From Betaproteobacteria bacterium (GTDB lineage: Bacteria; Pseudomonadota; Gammaproteobacteria; Burkholderiales; Rhodocyclaceae): a stretch of 34,824 nucleotides of DNA. Below the pieces are notes generated by a model that saw only the letters and a program-made list of their open reading frames with translations, was not told where the DNA came from and made no database searches. Numbering within the stretch: the first letter of the stretch is position 1; the number at the start of each line of letters is the position of its first letter. A program made the position numbers and the translations under genes. Of the stretch, positions 22,767 to 30,096 are shown in pieces. The stretch lies in the NCBI GenBank assembly GCA_028065725.1, contig JAPTVL010000450.1:1-34824 (forward strand). The letters are read 5' to 3'.

Positions 22767-23159
22767 ATGAGCACGACGCCGACCGATCCGATGGAGTTCC
22801 TGAAATCCCTGTGGGGCAATACCGGAATGCCGCTGCCCGGCCTGGTAACGCCGACCCTGGATACCAATGAACTGGAAAAGCGCATCGCCGACCTGAAGGC
22901 GGTCGAGGGCTGGCTCAAGACCAATCTTGGCATGCTGCAGATGACCATTCAGGGACTGGAGATGCAGCGCGCAACGCTCTCGGCGCTGCAGGCCATCAGT
23001 CAGTCTGCCAGCAACTCGGACGCCAACGCCAACCCATTCGCCAACCCGGCGCTGTGGCCGTGGAATTTCATGCAGAACAACGGCCAGGCCGCAGCGGCCG
23101 ACGCGGCGAGCGCTCCTGAAGCCGCCGCAGCACCGAAGGCGGAAGGCAAGGCCAAGTAA
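22767..23159 (+). CDS. phaM: PhaM-family polyhydroxyalkanoate granule regulatory protein
   Basis: 130 residues. The N-terminal half matches the PhaM pattern: MEFLKSLWG, a short glycine/proline stretch, then VTPTLDTNELEKRIADLKAV and an amphipathic helix with WLKTNLGMLQMTIQGLEMQ. In Ralstonia eutropha PhaM activates PHB synthase PhaC1, binds the granule and attaches it to DNA through a lysine/alanine/proline-rich tail. Here the tail (about 97-130) is alanine-rich but short with only three lysines, so DNA binding may be weak. AGGGAG lies eight bases before the ATG. The assignment comes from remembered family features, not an alignment. No phaC or phaA is in the window. Confidence 0.78.
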   Translation: MSTTPTDPMEFLKSLWGNTGMPLPGLVTPTLDTNELEKRIADLKAVEGWLKTNLGMLQMTIQGLEMQRATLSALQAISQSASNSDANANPFANPALWPWNFMQNNGQAAAADAASAPEAAAAPKAEGKAK

Positions 23160-23167
23160 GGCCTTGC
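23146..23167 (+). terminator. Hairpin spanning the phaM stop codon
   Basis: Perfect 8-bp arms GCAAGGCC and GGCCTTGC enclose six bases that include the TAA stop. No T-run follows, so it is probably a 3'-end stabilising structure or a weak terminator. Confidence 0.4.
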
Positions 23168-23217
23168 GCCGGGGATTCCGCTCGCGAGACGGTATCCACG
23201 CCAACCAGAGCGCCGCG

Positions 23218-24138
23218 TCAGAGCATTGTCAGCCACAACGGCAGACTCAGCATGCCGAGCAGGGTTCCGGCCGAGATCAGCCATGCGACGCGCGCACCAT
23301 CGCCGCCCATGCGCTGGGCCAGAATGTAGGCGGAGCTGGCTGTCGGCAGGGCGGCATAGACCAGTGCCACGCCGGCATAAACGCCGCTCAGTTCAAACCA
23401 GCGGATCAGCCCCAGAGCCGCCAGCGGCATTGCCACAAGCTTCACCGCGAGCAGGTAGACGGCTGCCGCCGTAGCGCCAGCGCCGACTTTCGCGGTTGCG
23501 GTGCGCAATCCGGCACCGACGGCCAGCAGCCCCAGGGCGATGGCGGCTTCGCCGAGCCGGCCGAGGAATTGCAGCAGCACCTCGGGCGGCTGAAAGCCGG
23601 CCACGTTCGCCACGGTGCCGGCAAGCGTGGCGATAATCAGCGGGTTCCGCGCCAGTTCTCGCCAGACACTGGCCTCGCCGTGGCGCGCCAGCATCCACAC
23701 CGAGACCAGGTTGGCCGGCGGCACCATGACCCCGACCACGATCGCCATGGCAGCAATGCCGGGCATGCCGAACAGCTTGCCGGCTACGGCGAGACCGATG
23801 TAGGAATTGAAACGAAAGGCGCACTGGTACTGCGATGCAAATGACATCGGGGAAATACGGAATAGCCGGGCGCCATGACCGAGGACCATGCCGGCAGCCA
23901 TGGCGCCCATGGTCACCGCCAGCAGCGGACCGGCCGCCGACCAGTCGATGCGCGCCTTCACCAGGCCGCTGAACAGCAGGGCCGGGAACAGCACGAAGTA
24001 GACCAGCTTTTCCACCCCGCTCCAGAAATGGTCGCCCAGTTGCAGCACGCGGCGCAGCCCGCCCCCCAGCAGGATCAAGGCGAAATCGGGAAGCAGGGCA
24101 AGCGCCGGAGCGAGCGCGGGAGGCAGCGTAAGGGACAC
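23218..24138 (-). CDS. AEC-family transporter (auxin efflux carrier type permease)
   Basis: 306 residues, almost wholly hydrophobic, with about ten membrane segments in two halves, the second starting near the ARNPLIIATLAGTVAN segment that is typical of AEC proteins. Family members export or exchange small carboxylates such as malate or malonate, or auxin in plants. The start appears to be a GTG at 24138 with a poor ribosome site. It begins four bases after the stop of the racemase-like gene, so it is likely coupled to it and the last gene of the long minus-strand run. The substrate cannot be told; context suggests a carboxylic acid. Confidence 0.88.
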   Translation of the reverse strand: MSLTLPPALAPALALLPDFALILLGGGLRRVLQLGDHFWSGVEKLVYFVLFPALLFSGLVKARIDWSAAGPLLAVTMGAMAAGMVLGHGARLFRISPMSFASQYQCAFRFNSYIGLAVAGKLFGMPGIAAMAIVVGVMVPPANLVSVWMLARHGEASVWRELARNPLIIATLAGTVANVAGFQPPEVLLQFLGRLGEAAIALGLLAVGAGLRTATAKVGAGATAAAVYLLAVKLVAMPLAALGLIRWFELSGVYAGVALVYAALPTASSAYILAQRMGGDGARVAWLISAGTLLGMLSLPLWLTML

Positions 24139-24142
24139 GCCG

Positions 24143-25342
24143 CTAAATTACGCCGTTTGTGTGCAGTTGCGCAATATCGGATTCGCCATAGCCCGCAGCC
24201 TTGAGAATCGCATCGCTGTCGGCGCCTGCAGCCGGAGCTGGAGTGGCGTCCGGCCATGGCCAGGCAGATAGCTTGAATGGGGGGGCATACTGTCTGGTGC
24301 CACCGACCTCGACCACCATGTCGCGCGCGACCACTTGCGGATGCGCCAGCGCTTCGTCCATGCGCAGGATCGGCGTGACGCAGCAATCGGCCGCGGCAAA
24401 GATCGGCGCCCAATGGGTCATGGCTTGCGAGGCCAGCACGGCAGCCAGTTCGGCTTTCACTTCGCGCCCCTTGCTGCCCGTGGCGAGTCCGAAGGGCGCC
24501 AGGTCGAAGCGGCCGATCGCGGCGCACAGCGCCTGCCAGAACTTGGGTTCCAGGGCACCGACAGCGAGATAGCGATCGTCTGCCGTGCGATACACGCCGT
24601 AGCAGGGTACGCCGCCGGTCAGCAAGTCGGCCCCGCGCGGCGCCGGCTGCCCATGTACCAGGGTCGTCACCAGCGGGAAAATGGTGTGCGCCAGCACGGC
24701 GTCGGTCATGGCCACATCGACGTGACTGCCCTGCCCCGTCATCCTGGCACCGATCACTGCGGCAAGAACGCCGAGCAAGGGAGTCAGCGCTCCCCCGAGG
24801 AGGTCGCCGATCTGCAGGTTGGGAATGGCCGGCGCGCCGCTTTGCCGGCCGTCGTGGGTGCCGATCTGGTCGAGGCAGCCCGCCGTGGCCAGGTAGTTGA
24901 TGTCGTGGCCGGCATGGTCGGCCCAGGGACCGGTCTGTCCATAACCGGTGATCGCGCAATAGACGATGCGCGGATTGATCACCCGCACTGCCTCATAGCC
25001 GATGCCCAGTTTGTCCACCACGCCCGGCCGGAAGCTCTCGAAAACCACGTCGGCGTCGCACGCCAGCCGCAGGAACACTTCGACGCCGGCCGCCTGCTTC
25101 AGATCCAGCCTCAGGCTTTTCTTGTTGCGGTTGACCAGACGGAAGAACAGGCTGTCGCTGCTTTCTCCGGTGTCGCGTTCACCCGGCCCCATCGCCCGCG
25201 CGTAATCGCCGGCGCCGGTATCCTCGATCTTGATCACTTCGGCGCCGAGATCGGCGAGGTGCATGGTCGCCACCGGGCCCGGCAGCAGGCGCGTGAGGTC
25301 GAGGACGCGAAGGCCTGCCAGCGGCCCGCGGGGCTCAATCAT
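24143..25342 (-). CDS. Family III CoA-transferase fold enzyme, likely alpha-methylacyl-CoA racemase type
   Basis: 399 residues from the ATG at 25342; a longer frame to 25468 overlaps the upstream gene and is not family-like. The CaiB/BaiF fold is clear (GLRVLDLTRLLPGP, LADLGAEVIKIE). Residues matching the racemase triad of alpha-methylacyl-CoA racemase are present: H146 in GHDINY, D180 in NLQIGDLLGG and E265 in VGALEPKFW, together with YRTADDRYLAVG. This favours epimerising 2-methylacyl-CoA esters over moving CoA, although related transferases share the fold. Its first eight bases overlap the end of the PaaK-like gene and it has no good ribosome site of its own, so translation is probably coupled. 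It lies in an operon with two CoA ligases and a Liv-type transporter. Confidence 0.85.
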   Translation of the reverse strand: MIEPRGPLAGLRVLDLTRLLPGPVATMHLADLGAEVIKIEDTGAGDYARAMGPGERDTGESSDSLFFRLVNRNKKSLRLDLKQAAGVEVFLRLACDADVVFESFRPGVVDKLGIGYEAVRVINPRIVYCAITGYGQTGPWADHAGHDINYLATAGCLDQIGTHDGRQSGAPAIPNLQIGDLLGGALTPLLGVLAAVIGARMTGQGSHVDVAMTDAVLAHTIFPLVTTLVHGQPAPRGADLLTGGVPCYGVYRTADDRYLAVGALEPKFWQALCAAIGRFDLAPFGLATGSKGREVKAELAAVLASQAMTHWAPIFAAADCCVTPILRMDEALAHPQVVARDMVVEVGGTRQYAPPFKLSAWPWPDATPAPAAGADSDAILKAAGYGESDIAQLHTNGVI

Positions 25343-26570
25343 ATTTTCTGGCGTCTTCGATGACCTTGCCGTCGTTTGGCAGGCTGCCGACGGCGACCAG
25401 CCTGATGTCGGCGCGCAGTTTGGTGACGTCGCGCACGGACTCGGCAATGGCCTTGTCCATGCCGGCATCCGTCGTGCCGACCTCGCAATTCAGGGTCATC
25501 AGGTCGGTGCTGTCGGGATTGGTCACCACCAGCCGCGCCCGGGAGATTTCGGGATGACGCTTGACCACTGCCGCCACCTGCTCCGGGTGCACGAACATGC
25601 CCTTGATCTTGGTGGTCTGGTCGGCGCGCCCCATCCAGCCCTTGATGCGCATATTGGTGCGGCCGCAAGGGGAAACACTAGGCAGAAAAGCGGACAGATC
25701 GCCGGTACCGAAGCGGATCAGCGGGTAGTCGGCATTGAAGGTAGTGACCACGACTTCGCCGACTTCACCGATCGCCACGGGATCGCCGGTACCTGGCCGC
25801 ACGATCTCCACGATCACGCCCTCGTCGATCACCAGTCCCTGCCGCGCCTCCGTCTCGTAGGCGATCACACCCAGTTCGGCCGTCGCGTAGGCCTGGTAAC
25901 CGGCGATACCGCGCGCCAGCAGCGCATCGCGCACCGGTGGCAGGAAGGCTTCGCCGGAAACCAGGGCCTTGGTCAGCGACGGCAGCTTGATGCCGAATTC
26001 GTCGGCCTTCTCCAGCAGGATGCGCAGGAAGGAGGGCGTGCCGACGTAGCCGTTCGGCTGCAGATCGGCCATCGCCGCCACTTGCTGCTCGGTCTGGCCG
26101 ACGCCGGCCGGAAACACGGTGCAGCCCAGCGCCTGCGCGCCGGCTTCGAGAATCCAAGCGCCGGGCGTCATGTGATAGGAAAAACTGTTGTGCACCAGGT
26201 CGCCGGCGCGAAAACCCGCCGCGTAGAGAGCACGCGCCGTACGCCAGTAATCAGCGGTGCGACCCTCTGGTTCGTAGATCGGACCCGGCGAGGAAAACAC
26301 CCGCCCCAACCGGCCCCAGCCGCCGGCGGCCAGGCCGCCGAAAGGCCGGCGCTGCTTCTGCAATTCGATCAGGTCGCTCTTGCGCACTACCGGCAAGGCG
26401 GCCAATGCCTCCACCGAGGTGATCGACGCCGCGTCGACCTGCTTCAGCGATTCGGCGAAATAGGCCGTGTTGGCCTTGGCGTGGGCGATCTGCTGCGGCA
26501 GGCGTGTCGCCAGCGCCGACTTTCGTTCTTCCTCAGAACGGGTTTCCAAGGCGTCAAAATACTTCGACAT
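25335..26570 (-). CDS. PaaK-like adenylate-forming protein without canonical P-loop
   Basis: 411 residues from the ATG at 26570 with GGAG nine bases upstream; a longer frame to 26675 runs through a structured spacer and is not coding-like. Similar in layout to phenylacetate-CoA ligase (about 430): QQIAHAKANTAYFAE at the N-terminus, YATAELGVIAYE at about 228-239 in place of the YGxTE adenylate motif, RFGTGDL at 286-292, GRADQTTKIKGMFVHPEQ at about 314-331 and a C-terminal GK (K402) at the usual catalytic lysine. Where PaaK has SSGTTGKPT, this protein has SSPGPIYEPEG (93-103), so the glycine-rich ATP loop is missing. It may use another nucleotide-binding mode, or be a specialised ligase. The substrate is unknown; the operon suggests an aromatic or branched acid. 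Confidence 0.82.
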   Translation of the reverse strand: MSKYFDALETRSEEERKSALATRLPQQIAHAKANTAYFAESLKQVDAASITSVEALAALPVVRKSDLIELQKQRRPFGGLAAGGWGRLGRVFSSPGPIYEPEGRTADYWRTARALYAAGFRAGDLVHNSFSYHMTPGAWILEAGAQALGCTVFPAGVGQTEQQVAAMADLQPNGYVGTPSFLRILLEKADEFGIKLPSLTKALVSGEAFLPPVRDALLARGIAGYQAYATAELGVIAYETEARQGLVIDEGVIVEIVRPGTGDPVAIGEVGEVVVTTFNADYPLIRFGTGDLSAFLPSVSPCGRTNMRIKGWMGRADQTTKIKGMFVHPEQVAAVVKRHPEISRARLVVTNPDSTDLMTLNCEVGTTDAGMDKAIAESVRDVTKLRADIRLVAVGSLPNDGKVIEDARKYD

Positions 26571-26595
26571 GTCACGATGCTCCGAGGTTTGGTGA

Positions 26596-26693
26596 GGCCG
26601 CAAAGCGCGTCGCAGGGCAAGGCGCGAGGTGGCGCCGTGTGCTCTCGCACACAAGCCGCCGAGCAATGCCGCCATGCGACGCGATCTGCGGCC
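26596..26693 (-). repeat. Structured palindromic spacer between livF and the PaaK-like gene
   Basis: Nearly the whole spacer is a nested inverted repeat. Outer arms GGCCGCA (26596-26602) and TGCGGCC (26687-26693), then arms GCGTCGCA (26607-26614) and TGCGACGC (26675-26682), with a central hairpin GTGTGC/GCACAC (26637-26652) whose minus-strand loop is GAGA, a GNRA tetraloop. It begins two bases after the livF stop. It resembles a miniature palindromic element or an RNA stabiliser or processing element; no second copy was seen in this window. Confidence 0.6.
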
Positions 26694-26695
26694 GA

Positions 26696-27508
26696 TTAAG
26701 CGAGCCAGCGCTTGCGGCGGCGGTAATGCTTGGCTTCGCGGAAGCTCTTGCGTTCCCCCGAGGAAATGCCGAGGTAGAACTCCTTGACGTCCTCGTTGTT
26801 GGCCAGTTCCGCTGCAGCTCCCTCCATGACCACGCGGCCGTTTTCAAGGATGTAGCCGAAATCGGCATAGCGCAGGGCCATGTTGGTGTTCTGTTCGGCC
26901 AGCAGGAAGGTGACCTTCTCGCGCTGGTTGAGATCCTTGACGATGCCGAATACCTCGTCAACGATTTGCGGCGCGAGGCCCATGGAGGGCTCGTCCAGCA
27001 GTACCATGGTCGGGTTGGCCATCAGCGCGCGGCCGATGGCGCACATCTGCTGCTCGCCGCCGGAAGTGTAGGCCGCCTGGCTGGTGCGCCGCGTCTTGAG
27101 GCGTGGGAAATAGTTGTAAACCTTCTCCAGCGTTTGCGCCACCGCGGCCTTGCCGTCGGTCCGCGTATAGCTGCCGGTCATCAGGTTTTCTTCGATGGTC
27201 AGGTGGCCGAAACAATGGCGGCCCTCCATGACTTGGACCACGCCGCGCTTGACCAGGTCGGCGGGTGTCAGCGCCTCGATGCGTTCGCCACGACACTCGA
27301 TCGAGCCCTTGGTGACCTCGCCGCGTTCGCCATGCAGCAGATTGCTGACGGCGCGCAGGGTCGTCGTCTTGCCGGCGCCGTTGCCGCCGAGCAGGGCCAC
27401 GATGCTGCCCTCGGGCACCGACAGCGATACGCCCTTGAGCACGAGAATGACGTGGTTGTAGATCACCTCGATGCTATTGACGTTGAGAAGAATGTTGGCA
27501 GTAGTCAT
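26696..27508 (-). CDS. livF: Branched-chain amino acid-type ABC transporter ATPase LivF
   Basis: 270 residues. Walker A GGNGAGKT (41-48), signature TSGGEQQM (148-155), Walker B MVLLDEP (168-174) and the LivF-like SLSVPEGSIVALLG N-terminus are intact, so it should hydrolyse ATP with LivG. It is about 30 residues longer than ordinary LivF because of a basic tail, GERKSFREAKHYRRRKRWLA (251-270). It follows the binding-protein gene after a 68-bp gap with a hairpin and precedes the PaaK-like gene. The transported compound is likely not an amino acid, since the neighbours are CoA-activating enzymes; this is inference. Confidence 0.93.
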   Translation of the reverse strand: MTTANILLNVNSIEVIYNHVILVLKGVSLSVPEGSIVALLGGNGAGKTTTLRAVSNLLHGERGEVTKGSIECRGERIEALTPADLVKRGVVQVMEGRHCFGHLTIEENLMTGSYTRTDGKAAVAQTLEKVYNYFPRLKTRRTSQAAYTSGGEQQMCAIGRALMANPTMVLLDEPSMGLAPQIVDEVFGIVKDLNQREKVTFLLAEQNTNMALRYADFGYILENGRVVMEGAAAELANNEDVKEFYLGISSGERKSFREAKHYRRRKRWLA

Positions 27509-27536
27509 GTGTTCTTTCCGGGAACAGAAGACAGAA

Positions 27537-27564
27537 GGCAGGGGACGGGAAGCCGCCCCCTGCC
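27537..27564 (-). promoter_or_regulatory. Hairpin after the binding-protein gene
   Basis: Arms GGCAGGGG/CCCCTGCC with inner CGG/CCG and a 4-base loop lie 12 bp after the stop of the periplasmic binding-protein gene. There is no T-run. Such a 3' hairpin commonly protects the abundant binding-protein message and lowers expression of downstream genes. Confidence 0.5.
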
Positions 27565-27576
27565 GTCCGGTTCAGA

Positions 27577-28911
27577 TTACTTCTTGCAGTCTTCCGGCGT
27601 GCGCGGCTTGATCTTCTTTTCTTCCGCGTACTTCGCGGAGGCCAGCATCACCATCGGACGCAGAACTTTCTGATCTGCCTCGTACCAGTCGGACGAGAAG
27701 TTCCACTTCTTGCCATCCCAGGTATGAACGCGCGCAAACCCCGATCCCATATGGTCAATGCAAGTGGTCTGTATCGGACGCATCACGCCGGAAAAACCCA
27801 AGGCATCCAGCGCCTTCTGGTCCAGATTGAGATTCTCCAGGCCCCAGCGCATCTGCTCGCCGGTGATATGCTTGCCCTTGCCGAAACGCGCCTGGGCTAC
27901 GCGCACGCCCTCAACCTGCAGCATCGAGGAAATCAGGCCGCGCATGTAGAGCACCTGGCCCACTTCCTCCTTGGGGCCGGTACCCTGGCCCTTGGCGTGC
28001 ACTTTTTCGAGAACTTCCTTGATCACCTTCGCGTTCGGTTCGGCGCCATGCTGCATGGCCAGGGCGTTGTAACCCTTGGCACCGTCGCCGACATCCTTGA
28101 CGTCCGGTTCCGCACCCGCCCACCAGACCCCGTACATCTTTTCGCGTGGGTAACCGGTGGCCTGGGCTTCCTTGAGTGCGGTCGAGTTCATCACGCCCCA
28201 GCCCCAGAGGAAGACATAGTCGGGCTTGTTCTGGCGAATCTGCAACCAGGTGGCCTTCTGCTCGACGCCCGGGTGGGCCACCGGCAGCAGCGACAGATCG
28301 AAGCCGTGCATCTTGGCGCGCTCCTGCAGCAGGGCGATCGGCTCCTTGCCGTAGGGGCTGTCGTGATAGACCAAGGCGATCTTCTTGCCCTTGAGCTTGT
28401 CGAAGCCGCCTTCCTTCTTGGCGATGTGCTGCACCAGCACGTCGGCGGCGACCCAGTAGGTGCCGACCAGCGGAAAGTTCCAGGCGAACACAGCGCCGTT
28501 CTGCGATTCGCTGCGGCCATAGCCGGCAGTAACAAGGGGAATTTTGTCGACCGGCGCCTTCTCGGTCAGGGCAAAGGTGATGCCGGTGGACAGTGGCTGC
28601 ACCACCGTGGCGCCACCATGCTTGCCCTTCAGGCGCTCATAGCACTCGACACCGCGGTCGGTAGCATAGGCCATTTCACATTCTTCCCAGATCATCTTGA
28701 CGCCATTGACGCCGCCGCGCGCATTGGTCAGCTTCATGTAGTCGACGAAGCCGTTGGCCCAGGGCGCACCATTGGGTGCATAGGCGCCGGTACGGTAGGC
28801 CAGCACCGGGAAGAACTGCTCTTCGGCTGCGTAGGCCGCAGGTGCCGTAAGTGCAGCGGACAGGCCGATCGCGGCGAGCGATGCGGTGACTGCAAGTTTG
28901 CGTAGTTTCAT
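27577..28911 (-). CDS. Periplasmic substrate-binding protein of Liv-type ABC transporter
   Basis: 444 residues, longer than LivJ/LivK (about 370). A signal peptide is clear: basic MKLRKLA, a hydrophobic core to about residue 23, and cleavage probably after AYA at 28. The mature part has two type I periplasmic binding lobes: PVLAYRTGAYAPNGAPWANGF near the start, VVQPLSTGIT and the hinge region with IALVYHDSPYGKEPI. It delivers the solute to LivH/LivM. Ordinary Liv proteins bind leucine-type amino acids; this family with CoA ligases likely binds another carboxylate. The ATG has AGGAG five bases upstream. It sits 92 bp after livM, a gap without a convincing promoter. Confidence 0.9.
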   Translation of the reverse strand: MKLRKLAVTASLAAIGLSAALTAPAAYAAEEQFFPVLAYRTGAYAPNGAPWANGFVDYMKLTNARGGVNGVKMIWEECEMAYATDRGVECYERLKGKHGGATVVQPLSTGITFALTEKAPVDKIPLVTAGYGRSESQNGAVFAWNFPLVGTYWVAADVLVQHIAKKEGGFDKLKGKKIALVYHDSPYGKEPIALLQERAKMHGFDLSLLPVAHPGVEQKATWLQIRQNKPDYVFLWGWGVMNSTALKEAQATGYPREKMYGVWWAGAEPDVKDVGDGAKGYNALAMQHGAEPNAKVIKEVLEKVHAKGQGTGPKEEVGQVLYMRGLISSMLQVEGVRVAQARFGKGKHITGEQMRWGLENLNLDQKALDALGFSGVMRPIQTTCIDHMGSGFARVHTWDGKKWNFSSDWYEADQKVLRPMVMLASAKYAEEKKIKPRTPEDCKK

Positions 28912-29003
28912 GTTGTCTCCTCTATGATGATTTAGTGTTACACCTGCAATAAACCCGATCTGCGGGGCCCGGCAATCTTACCCGCCGGCCTCGCCGCTGT
29001 TTG

Positions 29004-30080
29004 TCAATGGGGGAATGGCCACAAGCGCAGTTTCTCCCTGCCGGTCGCCCACAAACGCGCGATCCCGTGCGGCTCGACGATCAGGAAAAACACAATCAGC
29101 GAACCGAAGATGATGAACTCAACGTGGGAAACCAATGCGATCGACACTTCCAGCCCGAACAAGCCCCCGACCAGCGGCAGCATCTGATTCAGGAAAATGG
29201 GCAGGATCACGATGAAGGCGGCGCCGAAAAAGCTGCCGGAAATCGCCCCCATGCCGCCGATGATGACCATGAACAGCAGTTGCAGGGAGCGGTCGATCGA
29301 AAACGCCGCGGGCTCCCATGAGCCGAGATTGACCATGCCCCAGAGTCCGCCGGCGACGCCGAGATAAAAGGAACTGACGGCAAAGGCGGTGAGCTTGGCG
29401 TACATCGGACGAATACCGATCACCGTGGCCGCAACGTCCATGTCGCGAATCGCCATCCATTGCCGGCCCATGTTGCCGCGCACCAGATTCTTCGCCATCA
29501 GGCTGAACACCACGAGGATGCCAAGGCAGAAAAGGTACTTGTCGGTCGGCGAATTGATGGTCCATCCCAGCAGATTGATATCCGCCACCGAAACCGAGCC
29601 GGACGAAGAGTTGTTGGTAAACCACTTGATGCGCAGGAAGGCCCAGTCCCAGAAGAACTGCGCCGCCAGGGTCGCCACCGCAAGGTAAAGCCCGCGCACG
29701 CGCAGGCTCGGCGCACCGAAGACGATGCCCGCCGCGGCGGCTACCACGCCGCCCAGCAGAATCGCGGCCAGCGCCGGCATGCCGTCGACGCGGATCAGGA
29801 AATTGTAGGCGGCATAGGCGCCGACCGCCATCGACGCGCCGGCACCCAGCGTGATCTGTCCGCAATAGCCAACCAGGATATTCACGCCCAGCGCGGCCAG
29901 CGAGAGGATCAGGAAGGGAACGAGGATGGCGCGGAACATGTATTCGTCGACCAGCAGCGGTACACCGACGAAAGCGAAGACCACGATGGCGAGGATCGCC
30001 CAGCGATCCTGCGGAATCGCAAACACCTGCTGATCGGCCTTGTACGAGGTCTTGAACTGACCGTTTTCTCTATAGAACAT
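29004..30080 (-). CDS. livM: Branched-chain amino acid-type ABC transporter permease LivM
   Basis: 358 residues with about nine to ten membrane segments. The cytoplasmic coupling loop carries the LivM-like RDMDVAATVIGIRPMYAKLTAFAVSSF motif (about 233-259), and GYCGQITLGAGASMAVGAYAA (about 71-91) is the LivM/H family hallmark near the N-terminus. It pairs with LivH to form the channel. A 30-residue hydrophilic N-terminus (MFYRENGQFKTSYKADQQVF) precedes the first helix. Starts 16 bp after livH, with GAGG about ten bases upstream. Confidence 0.93.
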   Translation of the reverse strand: MFYRENGQFKTSYKADQQVFAIPQDRWAILAIVVFAFVGVPLLVDEYMFRAILVPFLILSLAALGVNILVGYCGQITLGAGASMAVGAYAAYNFLIRVDGMPALAAILLGGVVAAAAGIVFGAPSLRVRGLYLAVATLAAQFFWDWAFLRIKWFTNNSSSGSVSVADINLLGWTINSPTDKYLFCLGILVVFSLMAKNLVRGNMGRQWMAIRDMDVAATVIGIRPMYAKLTAFAVSSFYLGVAGGLWGMVNLGSWEPAAFSIDRSLQLLFMVIIGGMGAISGSFFGAAFIVILPIFLNQMLPLVGGLFGLEVSIALVSHVEFIIFGSLIVFFLIVEPHGIARLWATGREKLRLWPFPH

Positions 30081-30096
30081 CCGCTATATCCTCGAA

